A stretch of 64,000 nucleotides of DNA from Halobellus inordinatus. GTDB lineage: Archaea; Halobacteriota; Halobacteria; Halobacteriales; Haloferacaceae. The position numbers and the translations under genes are program-made. The stretch covers positions 1 to 64,000 of the forward strand of contig NZ_JANHAV010000001.1 of NCBI RefSeq assembly GCF_024464655.1, given 5' to 3'. Of the stretch, positions 1 through 7,400 are shown in pieces (position 1 is the first letter of the stretch; the number at the start of each line of letters is the position of its first letter). Below the pieces are notes generated by a model. It had not been told where the DNA came from, ran no database searches, and saw only the letters and a list, made by a program, of their open reading frames with translations.

Positions 1-1
1 T

Positions 2-259
2 GATGCCGCAGTGCCCGCCGAGGACGGCACGTACACGGCACCGATCGGCGACCTGAAAGAGCGGATGGACGCGCTGTCGATGGCCGAAGACGCGTTCGTC
101 GAGCTCATCCTGGCGGATATGCCGCCGCGGCCGGCGAACTACGAGGACATCATCGCGACGAACCTCGGGCAGAACGTGGCCGACGACGAGGAAGCCTTCT
201 CGCTGGAACTCGGCCCCAACAACTGCGCCGCCAGCCAGGAATCGCTCGCCGACGACTGA
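2..259 (+). CDS. MBL-fold metallo-hydrolase, C-terminal end (partial)
   Basis: The frame is open from the first bases of the window and ends at a TGA, so only the last 85 residues are seen. The tail (PPRPANYEDIIATNLG) resembles the C-terminus of haloarchaeal metallo-beta-lactamase-fold hydrolases of the persulfide dioxygenase/rhodanese-linked type, which typically precede YeeE/YedE genes. The metal-binding HxHxDH region lies outside the window, so catalytic integrity cannot be judged. The two sulfur-transport genes follow 41 bases downstream on the same strand, which fits a role in reduced-sulfur handling. The family is assigned from the tail and the context only. Confidence 0.6.
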   Translation, partial: DAAVPAEDGTYTAPIGDLKERMDALSMAEDAFVELILADMPPRPANYEDIIATNLGQNVADDEEAFSLELGPNNCAASQESLADD

Positions 260-300
260 GACAGACGACCCTAAATCAATACGACTCTAAAATATACGAA

Positions 301-858
301 ATGGTAACAGATCCACTTCCACTACAGATGGCCGCCGAGCTGTTCCCGAACGGGATCAGCCGCTACGCCGTCGGGGGATTCCTCGTCGGCCTCGGCGTGG
401 TCGTCATCTACATCGGCACCGGCATCCCGGCCGGCGCGAGTACGTTCCTCGAGTCGACGCTGTCGTACTTCTCGGGCCAATCGCGGTTCCGGCAGTACGT
501 CTCCTCGCGGAACTGGCGCGTCGTCTTCACGCTGGGCATCATCCTCGGCGCGCTGGCATTCGCCGCGACAGTTCAGTCCGGGCTCATCTCGACATCGCTC
601 TACGAGCCCGGATCGACCGGGACACTGTACGAATTCGCCGGCATCACGCTCTGGACGACAGATGTCCAGCCGTGGCGGCTGTTCGTCGGCGGGATCTTCG
701 TCGGGATCGGGACCCGAATCGGTAAGGGCTGTACGTCGGGTCACGGCGTCTGTGGCGTCGGCTCGGCGTCGAAGACGTCACTTGCCGGCGTGGGAACGTT
801 CCTCCTCGTCGCGATCATAACGGCGCAGGTCGTCGCTGCGCTGGGGGTGAGCCCATGA
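301..858 (+). CDS. YeeE/YedE family sulfur transport protein
   Basis: This 185-residue integral membrane protein has about five hydrophobic segments and the family signature GKGCTSGHGVCG around residues 142-152, with C144 and C151. In YeeE/YedE (TsuA-type) proteins these conserved cysteines relay thiosulfate or a related sulfur species across the membrane. At this length it is a half-size family member, and the next gene supplies a second half with its own Cys motif, so the two probably form one transporter. The stop overlaps the next start by 4 bases (ATGA). A TATA-like stretch near 270-277 would give a leaderless transcript starting close to the ATG. Confidence 0.85.
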   Translation: MVTDPLPLQMAAELFPNGISRYAVGGFLVGLGVVVIYIGTGIPAGASTFLESTLSYFSGQSRFRQYVSSRNWRVVFTLGIILGALAFAATVQSGLISTSLYEPGSTGTLYEFAGITLWTTDVQPWRLFVGGIFVGIGTRIGKGCTSGHGVCGVGSASKTSLAGVGTFLLVAIITAQVVAALGVSP

Positions 859-1274
859 GCGACCGTCATCCGCTGTTCATCCCGCTGATCCTCGTCGGCG
901 GGCTGATCTTCGGCTTCGGGCTCGGGTTCAGCCATATGGCGCGGCCGGAAGTCGTGCTGAACTTCCTCCAGTTCGACGACCTCGGACTGCCGTTCGTGAT
1001 GTTCGGCGCGGCGATCGTCTCGGGAATCGCCTTCTGGGCGATGCCTCGGATCCGCGACAGCGCGCCGCTCACCGGGAGTCGGTACGAGCGCCGGCTGAAG
1101 CCGTTCGACAAGAACGTCTTGATCGGCGGCGCGGTCTTCGGCGTCGGCTGGGGACTGTCCGGTATCTGCCCGGGCGCGGCCTACGCCAGCCTCGGCGTCG
1201 GTAACGTCACGATCCTCTGGGCGCTCGCCGGGATGTTCATCGGTGCGTACATCCAGGGCTACGCGCGCAGCTAA
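855..1274 (+). CDS. DUF6691/YeeE-type membrane protein, second half of the sulfur transporter
   Basis: The 139-residue membrane protein has four hydrophobic segments and the motif GLSGICPGAAY, with C105, which matches the conserved cysteine loop of YeeE/YedE proteins. It starts inside the stop codon region of the preceding YeeE-type gene (4-base overlap), so translation is probably coupled. Paired half-length YeeE/DUF6691 genes next to an MBL-fold hydrolase are a common archaeal and bacterial arrangement. The transported species (thiosulfate, sulfite or persulfide) cannot be told from sequence. A hairpin with a short T-run lies about 110 bases after the stop. Confidence 0.8.
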   Translation: MSDRHPLFIPLILVGGLIFGFGLGFSHMARPEVVLNFLQFDDLGLPFVMFGAAIVSGIAFWAMPRIRDSAPLTGSRYERRLKPFDKNVLIGGAVFGVGWGLSGICPGAAYASLGVGNVTILWALAGMFIGAYIQGYARS

Positions 1275-1580
1275 GACGCGCTGTTCTTCCGCGTTCGCGC
1301 GGCCCCGAAGTCGCGTCGAAACTGCCGTTCTACGATCCGAGATCCAGCGGAGTGAGTATGACGACTCTGTCGCCGCATTCGGGCGTCAGACGCCACAAGT
1401 CTGCCTGCCGTCTGACGCGGTTTTAAGTGTGGTACGAAAGAGCACACGGTTGGGCGCGCACTGACGGCCAAATCAGTTCCCATCCTCCCACCGCGCGCCC
1501 AACACGCGGACGTTGCACCCCGGTACACGGCGTCGTCGTCCCCCGCGACGACGCATACAGTTCTCGGTTTCGAGTGTCGA
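1275..1580. other. Convergent intergenic region with two inverted repeats
   Basis: This 306-base stretch lies between the plus-strand YeeE-type gene and the minus-strand TrkA-type gene, and I see no credible coding region in it. Besides the hairpin at 1383-1424 it holds a second perfect 10-base inverted repeat, TTGGGCGCGC at 1450-1459 with GCGCGCCCAA at 1493-1502. Inside this sits a small nested stem, ACTGA/TCAGT (1460-1477). A TATA-like TTTTAAG at about 1421-1427 lies before the second structure, so a short structured RNA is conceivable but unsupported. Confidence 0.4.
1383..1424 (+). terminator. Hairpin followed by T-run after the YeeE genes
   Basis: A perfect 10-base inverted repeat (GCGTCAGACG at 1383-1392 and CGTCTGACGC at 1409-1418, 16-base loop) is followed by GGTTTTAAG. 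The position, about 110 bases after the stop of the sulfur-transport genes and between convergent genes, fits transcription termination. The T-run is short, so an RNA-processing or other structural role is also possible. Confidence 0.45.
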
Positions 1581-2252
1581 CTACGCAGTTGCGCTGTCCG
1601 GTCCGAGAAGCGCCGATTTCATCCGTTCGAGGCCGTCCTCCTCGACTACGAGCGCCAACTGGTCACCGGGCTCGATGACCGTCCCCGGGAGCGGAATCGT
1701 CATCGGCTCCCGGTCGCGGCCGTGTGCGTAGACGCGGCCGAAGTCGTCGAGGTCGACGTCGTTGACTTTCTGTCCGACCACCGGCGCGTCCTCGGGAATC
1801 GTCACCGTCGTCAGCCGCAACTGCTCGGTCAGTTCGCCGATGGCGTTGAAGCTCCCGCCGAGTAGCGCCGTCTTCGCGCCGGCCGCACCGAGGCGTTCCG
1901 GGTAGATGACCTCGTCGACGTCTTCGGCGTACCGCTCGTAGATCTCCTCTCTGTAGTCCTCGCTGATCCGCATCGCCACCCGGCACCCGAACTGCTTGCC
2001 GATCATACAGGCGGCGAAGTTCGTGTTCGGGTCGCCGGTGAGACCGCCGAGCGCGACCGCGTTCTCGACGCCAGCGCGCTTCAACACCGACTCGTTGCTG
2101 CCGTCGCCCTCGACGACCTCGAATCCGGACTCGCGGGCCCGGTCGGCCTTGTCGGGGTCGTTCTCGACGACTACGACCGGGTGGCCCTCCTCGTGGAGAA
2201 TCCGGGCCGTCCGCGCGCCCACTCGTCCGTACCCAACGATAATGAACGTCAT
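1581..2252 (-). CDS. TrkA family potassium uptake regulatory protein (RCK_N-RCK_C)
   Basis: The 223-residue cytoplasmic protein has an N-terminal Rossmann fold (IIVGYGRVGARTARIL, GxGxxG-type dinucleotide-binding loop at residues 5-10, acidic residue after beta2 at VVVVEND) and a C-terminal RCK_C-like domain from about residue 140. TrkA/RCK subunits bind NAD(H) or nucleotides and gate Trk/Ktr K+ channels. K+ uptake is central to osmotic balance in haloarchaea. No trkH partner is adjacent. The start was set at the ATG at 2252, which places the Rossmann strand right after the initiator; an upstream in-frame ATG would add five residues. Confidence 0.8.
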   Translation of the reverse strand: MTFIIVGYGRVGARTARILHEEGHPVVVVENDPDKADRARESGFEVVEGDGSNESVLKRAGVENAVALGGLTGDPNTNFAACMIGKQFGCRVAMRISEDYREEIYERYAEDVDEVIYPERLGAAGAKTALLGGSFNAIGELTEQLRLTTVTIPEDAPVVGQKVNDVDLDDFGRVYAHGRDREPMTIPLPGTVIEPGDQLALVVEEDGLERMKSALLGPDSATA

Positions 2253-2294
2253 ATGACAACGTAACACACTCGGAGTACAAAAGCGTAGACCCGG

Positions 2295-2912
2295 TCACAC
2301 CGCGAGCCGCTCCCGGAGCTGTTCGGTCAGTTCGGTGAGGCGTTCGGTTCCGAACAGCGCGACGAGGATCGCGCCGACGGTATCGAAGACGAGATCGAGG
2401 ATCGTATCTTCGAGTCCGTACTGGACGAGGACGGCCTCGATCCCGAGCGTCGCTGTGGCCTGTCGTGCCGCGAACTCCAGCACTTCCCAGAACACGCCGA
2501 GTGCGAGCGTGAACAGCAGCAAGAACAACGAGAGAAACCGCGGCGGGAACGAGACCTCCTCGGAGTGGAGGTCGATCGCCCGCGTCGCAGCGTAGCCCAC
2601 GGCCGCGACGAGCATCGCCGAGAGCGTGTGCGTCAGGTGGTCGTACCACCAGACCTCCTCGTAGAGACCGACCATTCCCAGCGTGTGCAACGACACGGCG
2701 AGCGTCACGACGAACGTCAGTTCCGGGGAGAGGCGAACGTCCCAGTCGCGCTCTAACAGCGCTGGGAGGTACGTGACCGCAAGTGCGACGACGGCGTTGA
2801 TGATGACGCTGAGGTTCCGCGTCGCGATGCCGTATCCGAGGATGATGGCGACGCTCATCCGCATTCCGCTGGCTGCCTGTCTCGCCGCCTCCGAACGGGA
2901 TGGCAGCCACAT
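2295..2912 (-). CDS. Multi-pass membrane protein, DUF2238-like
   Basis: The 205-residue protein (start at the ATG at 2912) has about six hydrophobic segments. The motif WWYDHLTHTLSAMLVA near the middle and GVFWEVLEFAARQ later, with conserved His, Trp and Glu, recall the DUF2238/YjdF-type membrane family, whose biochemical role is unknown. An alternative start at 2864 would remove a short Arg-containing N-terminus. It is transcribed away from the plus-strand YdjM-type gene at 3029 across a 116-base shared upstream region. No function can be named with confidence. Confidence 0.55.
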   Translation of the reverse strand: MWLPSRSEAARQAASGMRMSVAIILGYGIATRNLSVIINAVVALAVTYLPALLERDWDVRLSPELTFVVTLAVSLHTLGMVGLYEEVWWYDHLTHTLSAMLVAAVGYAATRAIDLHSEEVSFPPRFLSLFLLLFTLALGVFWEVLEFAARQATATLGIEAVLVQYGLEDTILDLVFDTVGAILVALFGTERLTELTEQLRERLAV

Positions 2913-3028
2913 ACCCCTCTTAGACGTTCCGTAGTAAAAAGCCCGGCAGGTATTCTGACCTGCCTGCACCAACAGATATGGTATCGAGATACACGCAACG
3001 GTCTTAGGGCTCATCGCCCTATGCACCG

Positions 3029-3655
3029 ATGATGATGGCTACCACGCACGCGCTCGCAGGCGTCGTGCTCGCCGTTCTCGTCGGCGTGCTCTTCCCTGGG
3101 AGCGCCGCTGGAACCTCGTCGATCCCCATCGCTGCCGCCGCCCTCGGTGGGCTGTTCCCCGACTTCGACCTCTATGCGGGTCACCGTCGGACGCTGCACT
3201 TCCCGGTGTACTTCACGGCCGCGGCAGCCGTCGCCGGAGCCGTCGCTGTCGCCGTTCCCACGACGCTCACCGTCGCTGCCGCGCTGTTCCTCGCTGCAGC
3301 GGCGCTGCACTCGGGGATGGACGCTCTCGGCGGCGGACTGGAGCTGAAACCGTGGCTCGGGACCTCCGAACGGGCGGTCTACAGCCACTACCACGGCCGC
3401 TGGATCCGTCCGCGGCGCTGGATCCGCTACGACGGCGCGCCCGAGGACCTGCTGGCCGCCGCCGTGTTCGCGGTCCCGGCGGTGTACGCCTTCGACGGCG
3501 TCGTCGAGACCGCCGTCTTCGTCGCTGTCGGTATCTCTGCAGTGTACGTCCTCCTGCGTAAGCCGATGGTGACCGTCGCCCAGATCGCCGTCGAAGCGCT
3601 CCCTCCGCACTTCGTCGACCGGCTCCCGGCCCGGTTCGTCGAGGACTTCCAGTAA
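3029..3655 (+). CDS. YdjM-like membrane-bound metal-dependent hydrolase (DUF457)
   Basis: The 208-residue protein starts with MATTHALAGVVLA, the TxHxxxG signature of the YdjM/DUF457 family of membrane-bound metal-dependent hydrolases. It is followed by FPDFD near residue 43 and H(R)RTLHFP near residue 51, then several membrane segments. These His/Asp residues are typical metal ligands in the family, and activity is inferred from the phospholipase-C-like fold only. Three consecutive ATG codons open the frame, and the downstream two are equally plausible starts. Upstream it faces the DUF2238-like gene divergently. Confidence 0.75.
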   Translation: MMMATTHALAGVVLAVLVGVLFPGSAAGTSSIPIAAAALGGLFPDFDLYAGHRRTLHFPVYFTAAAAVAGAVAVAVPTTLTVAAALFLAAAALHSGMDALGGGLELKPWLGTSERAVYSHYHGRWIRPRRWIRYDGAPEDLLAAAVFAVPAVYAFDGVVETAVFVAVGISAVYVLLRKPMVTVAQIAVEALPPHFVDRLPARFVEDFQ

Positions 3656-3807
3656 TTCGCTCTCGATCTGTTCCGTCCACTTTTTCGGCAATTACTTTCG
3701 GTTATTCGAAACGCGACCGCTCCTGTTCGCTCCGTCCCCAACCGATATTAGGAGTATGTATGTGTATGTCCAGAAGTATTTTGAGGTAGTGTGTTGTTTA
3801 CGGGAGT

Positions 3808-3954
3808 ATGTCCTCGAAAAGTGGACTAACGCCGATCGAATCCCATACCGAGTACACGCACACCCGGTTTCGGTGTCCCCGCTGCGGGACCGTGGTACCG
3901 AAGGAAGACGAGAGCGCGCTGTGTGTAAAGTGCGAACGGGCGACGAGCGCGTGA
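3808..3954 (+). CDS. Small zinc-ribbon protein, 48 aa
   Basis: This short gene begins at the ATG at 3808 and ends at a TGA at 3952. The protein has a CPRCGTVV knuckle (about residues 23-30) and a second CVKC knuckle near residue 40, a rubrerythrin-like treble/zinc ribbon. The length and layout resemble the many 40-60 residue zinc proteins of haloarchaea (rubrerythrin-like or DUF7129-type), some of which affect biofilm and swarming in Haloferax. No partner gene is adjacent; tRNA-Thr lies downstream on the other strand. The coding call rests on the paired CxxC motifs and an uninterrupted frame. Confidence 0.6.
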   Translation: MSSKSGLTPIESHTEYTHTRFRCPRCGTVVPKEDESALCVKCERATSA

Positions 3955-4089
3955 TCGGTCGGTCAACTCGACTCGTTTTGTCGGAGGCTATTCACTCGAC
4001 AGCGACGAGTACGGAGCGCACGCGCTCGCAATTCACGGTCGCTGCCGGACGCGACGGCTACAGACTCGAACAGCGCGAAAATACGACGA

Positions 4090-4161
4090 AGCCTAGGCCG
4101 GGATTTGAACCCGGGGTCTCGTCCTTACCAAGGACGCGCTTTACCGCTAAGCTACCCAGGC
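4090..4161 (-). tRNA. tRNA-Thr (anticodon GGT)
   Basis: Reading the minus strand gives a full cloverleaf: acceptor GCCTGGG/CCTAGGC (one G-T pair), anticodon stem CGTCC/GGACG around loop TTGGTAA with anticodon GGT, and T-arm CCGGG-TTCAAAT-CCCGG. Discriminator U73 is typical for archaeal tRNA-Thr. No CCA is encoded and no intron is seen. A TATA-like TCTTTAGGC (4189-4197) lies about 30 bases upstream of the 5' end. Unlike three other tRNAs in the window, its 3' end is not duplicated downstream. Confidence 0.95.
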
Positions 4162-4256
4162 GCGTTTCTCCGTAGCGCGGATTCGTCTTTAGGCGTTTCG
4201 ATTCCCGGCGGTGACGTGTGCGATACGAACTCACGCGACAGGTCGGACTTCGGGCG

Positions 4257-4955
4257 TCAGGAGTCGGTCGCAGAAGAGGGTACGCGGTCGTCCGAACCGC
4301 CGCCGACGGTCGACAGCGACGCGATGCGCTCGGTCGTCGACTCCGAGAATGCGGCGTCGGCCGACTGGAGCCGTCCACCGCGGTCGCACTCGCGACCCAA
4401 CTCCGAGGCGTATTCGAGTACGGCGGGCGAGGGCGTCTCCCCGACGGCCGTCATCCCGACGACGACGGCGAGCGCGAAGACGTCGGCTTCGAGGTTCCGG
4501 TCTAAGGCGTCGGCGTCGGCGCCTTCGCCACGTCTGAGCGTCTGATCCCGCCCGAAGGCGCGGACGACGTCGACCGCGCGGTCTGCGGCGTCGGTCCGGG
4601 CCAGCAGGTAGAACCCACGCGAGACGAGCACGTCTGCGGCGAGCACGTCGAGGTCGGCGTCGATGTCGCCGCTGACGTCGCTCTCGTCGGTCAGCGTCCA
4701 GGGCTCGTCGTGTGCGAGCGACCGTGTGAGCCGTAGCCCCTCGTAGATCAACTGCACGCCGGCGGCGCGCTCTGCGAGCCCATCGGTATCGGTGTCTACT
4801 CCGGTTTCGGGTGCGCGAGCGCTCACCAGCGCCAGGACGGCTGGCGTCATCGGCGCAACAGAGAGGCGATCGAACAGCACCTCGCGGAGTCGGTCGGGCT
4901 CGATGTCGTCGACCGCCTCGTGCGCGGCGTCACGGACCCGCACGGCGTCGTCCAT
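4257..4955 (-). CDS. Conserved haloarchaeal protein, DUF7114-like
   Basis: The 232-residue soluble protein is acidic and mostly helical, with no membrane segment. I recognise it only as a conserved haloarchaeal family (probably DUF7114). Segments such as GVQLIYEGLRLTRSLAHDEPW (residues about 67-87) and the alternating Asp-rich helices have some flavour of an all-alpha isoprenoid-synthase-like fold, but no DDxxD pair is clear. The C-terminus is a low-complexity Ser/Asp tail. It is divergent from riboflavin synthase with about 280 bases between. No function is assigned. Confidence 0.55.
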   Translation of the reverse strand: MDDAVRVRDAAHEAVDDIEPDRLREVLFDRLSVAPMTPAVLALVSARAPETGVDTDTDGLAERAAGVQLIYEGLRLTRSLAHDEPWTLTDESDVSGDIDADLDVLAADVLVSRGFYLLARTDAADRAVDVVRAFGRDQTLRRGEGADADALDRNLEADVFALAVVVGMTAVGETPSPAVLEYASELGRECDRGGRLQSADAAFSESTTERIASLSTVGGGSDDRVPSSATDS

Positions 4956-5194
4956 CGACCACTCCTAGCGGCGGGAACGGCAAAGACCTTTGGAAACCCA
5001 CCGATCCGCTGGCGGCGCCGGGATGGACGGTGCCGCCCGCCGGTCGTCTGCACGGTCGCGAGACGGCTCAACGCCTGATGGTATGGTATCTCTTAGGTCG
5101 GTCGTTTGAACCCCGGGCCGGCACCCGGATTTGCGGCGCGGAACGCTCGCCACAGTTACTGCCGGTAGTCGGCCTCGACGTCGACCGCACCACC

Positions 5195-5216
5195 GTTCCG
5201 AGACGCTTTTCGGAAC
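5195..5216 (+). promoter_or_regulatory. Palindrome just upstream of riboflavin synthase
   Basis: A perfect 7-base inverted repeat, GTTCCGA (5195-5201) and TCGGAAC (5210-5216) with an 8-base spacer, ends 18 bases before the riboflavin synthase ATG. This spans the region where the basal promoter of a leaderless haloarchaeal gene would sit. It could be an operator; archaeal RbkR regulators of riboflavin genes use palindromic sites. A local hairpin by chance is the alternative. Confidence 0.35.
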
Positions 5217-5234
5217 TGAACCCAACAGAGCAGT

Positions 5235-5858
5235 ATGTTCACCGGCATCGTCGAGACGACGGGCACCGTCGTCGAGGCAACCGACGACGAGGGCGGCCGC
5301 CGCATCCGCATCGAACCGGACGAGGGGGCCGAGTACTCGGATCTCCACCACGGCCAGTCGATCGCCGTCAGCGGCGTCTGTCTGACCGTCGAAGCGTTCC
5401 AGACCGATCCCGCCCAGTTCGAGGTGTTTCTCGCCGCAGAGACCGTCGCAAAGACCTATCTGGGAACGGTCGCGGCGGGCGATCGCGTGAACCTCGAACG
5501 CGCCCTCGCCGCCGACGGCCGCTTCGACGGCCACCTCGTACAGGGTCACGTCGACACGACGACCGAAGTCACGGGTATCGAGCGCGTCGGCGACGACTGG
5601 GTGTTCGAGTTCGACCTTCCAGAATCGATCGCGCGCTACGTCGTCGCGAAGGGGTCGATCGCACTCGACGGTATCAGCCTCACCGTCGCCGAGCGCGGTC
5701 CCGAGCGCTTCGGCGTCGCGATCATCCCGACGACGTACGAGTTGACGACGCTCTCGGAGAAGTCGGTCGGCGATCCGATCCACGTCGAGGTCGACGTGGT
5801 CGCGAAGTACGTCGAACAGATGGTGTCTGGGTACGCCGACGCCCTCAGCGACGACTGA
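5235..5858 (+). CDS. ribE: Riboflavin synthase, alpha-chain type
   Basis: The 207-residue protein opens with MFTGIVETTGTV, the hallmark N-terminus of bacterial-type riboflavin synthase. It shows the two tandem lumazine-binding (lum) domains, roughly residues 1-97 and 98-195: SIAVSGVCLTVE in the first and GSIALDGISLTV in the second. The enzyme disproportionates two 6,7-dimethyl-8-ribityllumazine molecules into riboflavin and a pyrimidinedione. Many other archaea use an unrelated riboflavin synthase, and haloarchaea carry this bacterial form. No other rib gene is adjacent. A palindrome lies directly upstream and may be regulatory. Confidence 0.92.
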   Translation: MFTGIVETTGTVVEATDDEGGRRIRIEPDEGAEYSDLHHGQSIAVSGVCLTVEAFQTDPAQFEVFLAAETVAKTYLGTVAAGDRVNLERALAADGRFDGHLVQGHVDTTTEVTGIERVGDDWVFEFDLPESIARYVVAKGSIALDGISLTVAERGPERFGVAIIPTTYELTTLSEKSVGDPIHVEVDVVAKYVEQMVSGYADALSDD

Positions 5859-5874
5859 CGCCGTTCGGATTTCC

Positions 5875-6894
5875 CTACTCGAATTCGGTCAACTCAGAGT
5901 CGAAGTCCGACTCGGTCGTTTTCGGCGCGTGCGCCCGCTTGTAGCTGTCCCGATACCGCCGGATCTTCCGCAGCAGAAACAGCCCGAAGATGCCGTCGTA
6001 AATGATGACGTAGACCAGGTACGGCGCCAGCCCCGTGAAGCCGGTCGCGATCGAGATAGCCGCTGTGCCGATTCCGACGGTCGTGTTGTACGTCGCGTGG
6101 ACGAACGACGCGAGTAAGATTCCCTTGACGACGATCGGGCCGCGCTTGCCGGGGTTGAACTTCGCGAGCCCGAGGTAGTAGCCGGCGATCGCCGAGTAGA
6201 TCACGTGTCCCGGTCCCGCGAGCGCCCGGACGGCGGTGATCCCGCCACCGGCGCCGATGAGCCCGAGCCCGAGGTCGAGGCCCTGATTCGGGAGTTGGCG
6301 AGTGATGTAGAGCGCGTTCTCGATGACGGCGAAGCCGAGGCCGGCCATCGCGCCGTAGACCGTCCCGTCGAGGACGGCGTCGAAGCGGGCGTCGGTGTAG
6401 GCGTACAGCCGCACGGCCAGGAGCTTCACGGTCTCTTCGACCGGCCCGACGACGAGGAAGAAGAACAGCGCCGAACCCAAGAATCCGAGGACGCGGAAGT
6501 ACGGCTGGAGGACGGTGTTGAGCACGGCGGCGAAGTTCGCCGTCAACACGCCGAGGAGGAACGTCGCGACCAGGAGCGACAGCGGCTCGCTGGAGGTCAC
6601 GTCCGTCGAGTAGACGTACGCCGCCAGTCCGATCGCGGGGATCGCCGAGAGGACCGTGAGCAGCCCCGTCTGCGGATCGGTCAAGGCCGCGAACCCGCCG
6701 ATCCCGAGCAGAAGGAGAAACGCGAACAACACCACGGCGAGGCGGGCGGATCCGGCGACGACCCGCCAGATCAGCGCTGCGGCTCTGTCGACCAGCGTTC
6801 GCTCCTCCCACGTCGCGACGTCGTAGAGGTCCTGCGAGCCGTCGGACGCCTCCTCGACCGGATCCCGTCGCCTCGTCATCGACGGCGGCTTCAC
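5875..6894 (-). CDS. PrsW-type intramembrane metalloprotease
   Basis: The 339-residue protein has a soluble N-terminus (about 40 residues) and eight or so membrane segments. The PrsW signatures are visible: VGPVEETVKLLA with E153 and E154, IENALY at residues 191-196, GPGHVIYSAIAGYYLG with H230, and SFVHATYN with H266. In Bacillus, PrsW cleaves an anti-sigma factor within the membrane. The archaeal substrate is unknown and may relate to stress sensing. The gene is convergent with ribE (16-base gap). The start at 6894 gives a hydrophilic basic-acidic leader; a second Met lies five codons in. Confidence 0.82.
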   Translation of the reverse strand: MKPPSMTRRRDPVEEASDGSQDLYDVATWEERTLVDRAAALIWRVVAGSARLAVVLFAFLLLLGIGGFAALTDPQTGLLTVLSAIPAIGLAAYVYSTDVTSSEPLSLLVATFLLGVLTANFAAVLNTVLQPYFRVLGFLGSALFFFLVVGPVEETVKLLAVRLYAYTDARFDAVLDGTVYGAMAGLGFAVIENALYITRQLPNQGLDLGLGLIGAGGGITAVRALAGPGHVIYSAIAGYYLGLAKFNPGKRGPIVVKGILLASFVHATYNTTVGIGTAAISIATGFTGLAPYLVYVIIYDGIFGLFLLRKIRRYRDSYKRAHAPKTTESDFDSELTEFE

Positions 6895-7003
6895 ACCCCG
6901 CTACCTAAGGTCTTCGGCCCCTGGCAGCTCACAGCGAGTCTCACTCACCTGCGCGGCCGACAGGCTGGATTCAAAACCCGCCCGCTCCTAGCGACGCGTA
7001 CCG

Positions 7004-7378
7004 ATGCACTTCGACCAGCGGACACAGGCTGCGCTACAGGACGTCGGACTCTCTCGCGAGGACATCCGCGAGGCGTCACAGCTCGTCTCGGCGGCCGTCG
7101 AGCGCGACGCCGCCGACCTCCGCGAGTTCTTCGAGTGCGACGTCGTCTACTCCGATATGGAGAAGGCACACAGCACCGACGACATCCACGAACACGACGT
7201 CGAGTTCCTCGACCTCTTCACGCACGGGAGCGACCTCCGCGGGTACCTCCGCTTCGACACCTGGGGCGTCCCGGTCGAGGACGGGCGTATTCTCTCCGAG
7301 GAGGTCGTCGAGCTCTCGCTCGGTCCGACCGTCCACGACCGCGTCCGGTTCGCCCACGACGAGGACGCGTTGCGATGA
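7004..7378 (+). CDS. Conserved haloarchaeal protein, 124 aa
   Basis: This soluble acidic protein has no domain I can name with confidence; it may be the DUF7532 family. The sequence alternates helices with a short beta-rich centre (GYLRFDTWGVPV, residues about 80-91). The gene lies 22 bases before the RNA-binding protein FAU-1 on the same strand, so the two are probably co-transcribed. A link to RNA metabolism would be inference from that position only. The start at 7004 follows an upstream region shared divergently with the PrsW-type gene. Confidence 0.55.
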   Translation: MHFDQRTQAALQDVGLSREDIREASQLVSAAVERDAADLREFFECDVVYSDMEKAHSTDDIHEHDVEFLDLFTHGSDLRGYLRFDTWGVPVEDGRILSEEVVELSLGPTVHDRVRFAHDEDALR

Positions 7379-7400
7379 GCCGGCCGGAGGATCTGCGCCG

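Noticed and set aside
4090-4161. Search for a 3'-end copy downstream of tRNA-Thr
   Set aside because: The 135 bases beyond its 3' end hold no repeat of the T-loop or acceptor segment; the tail architecture is absent here.
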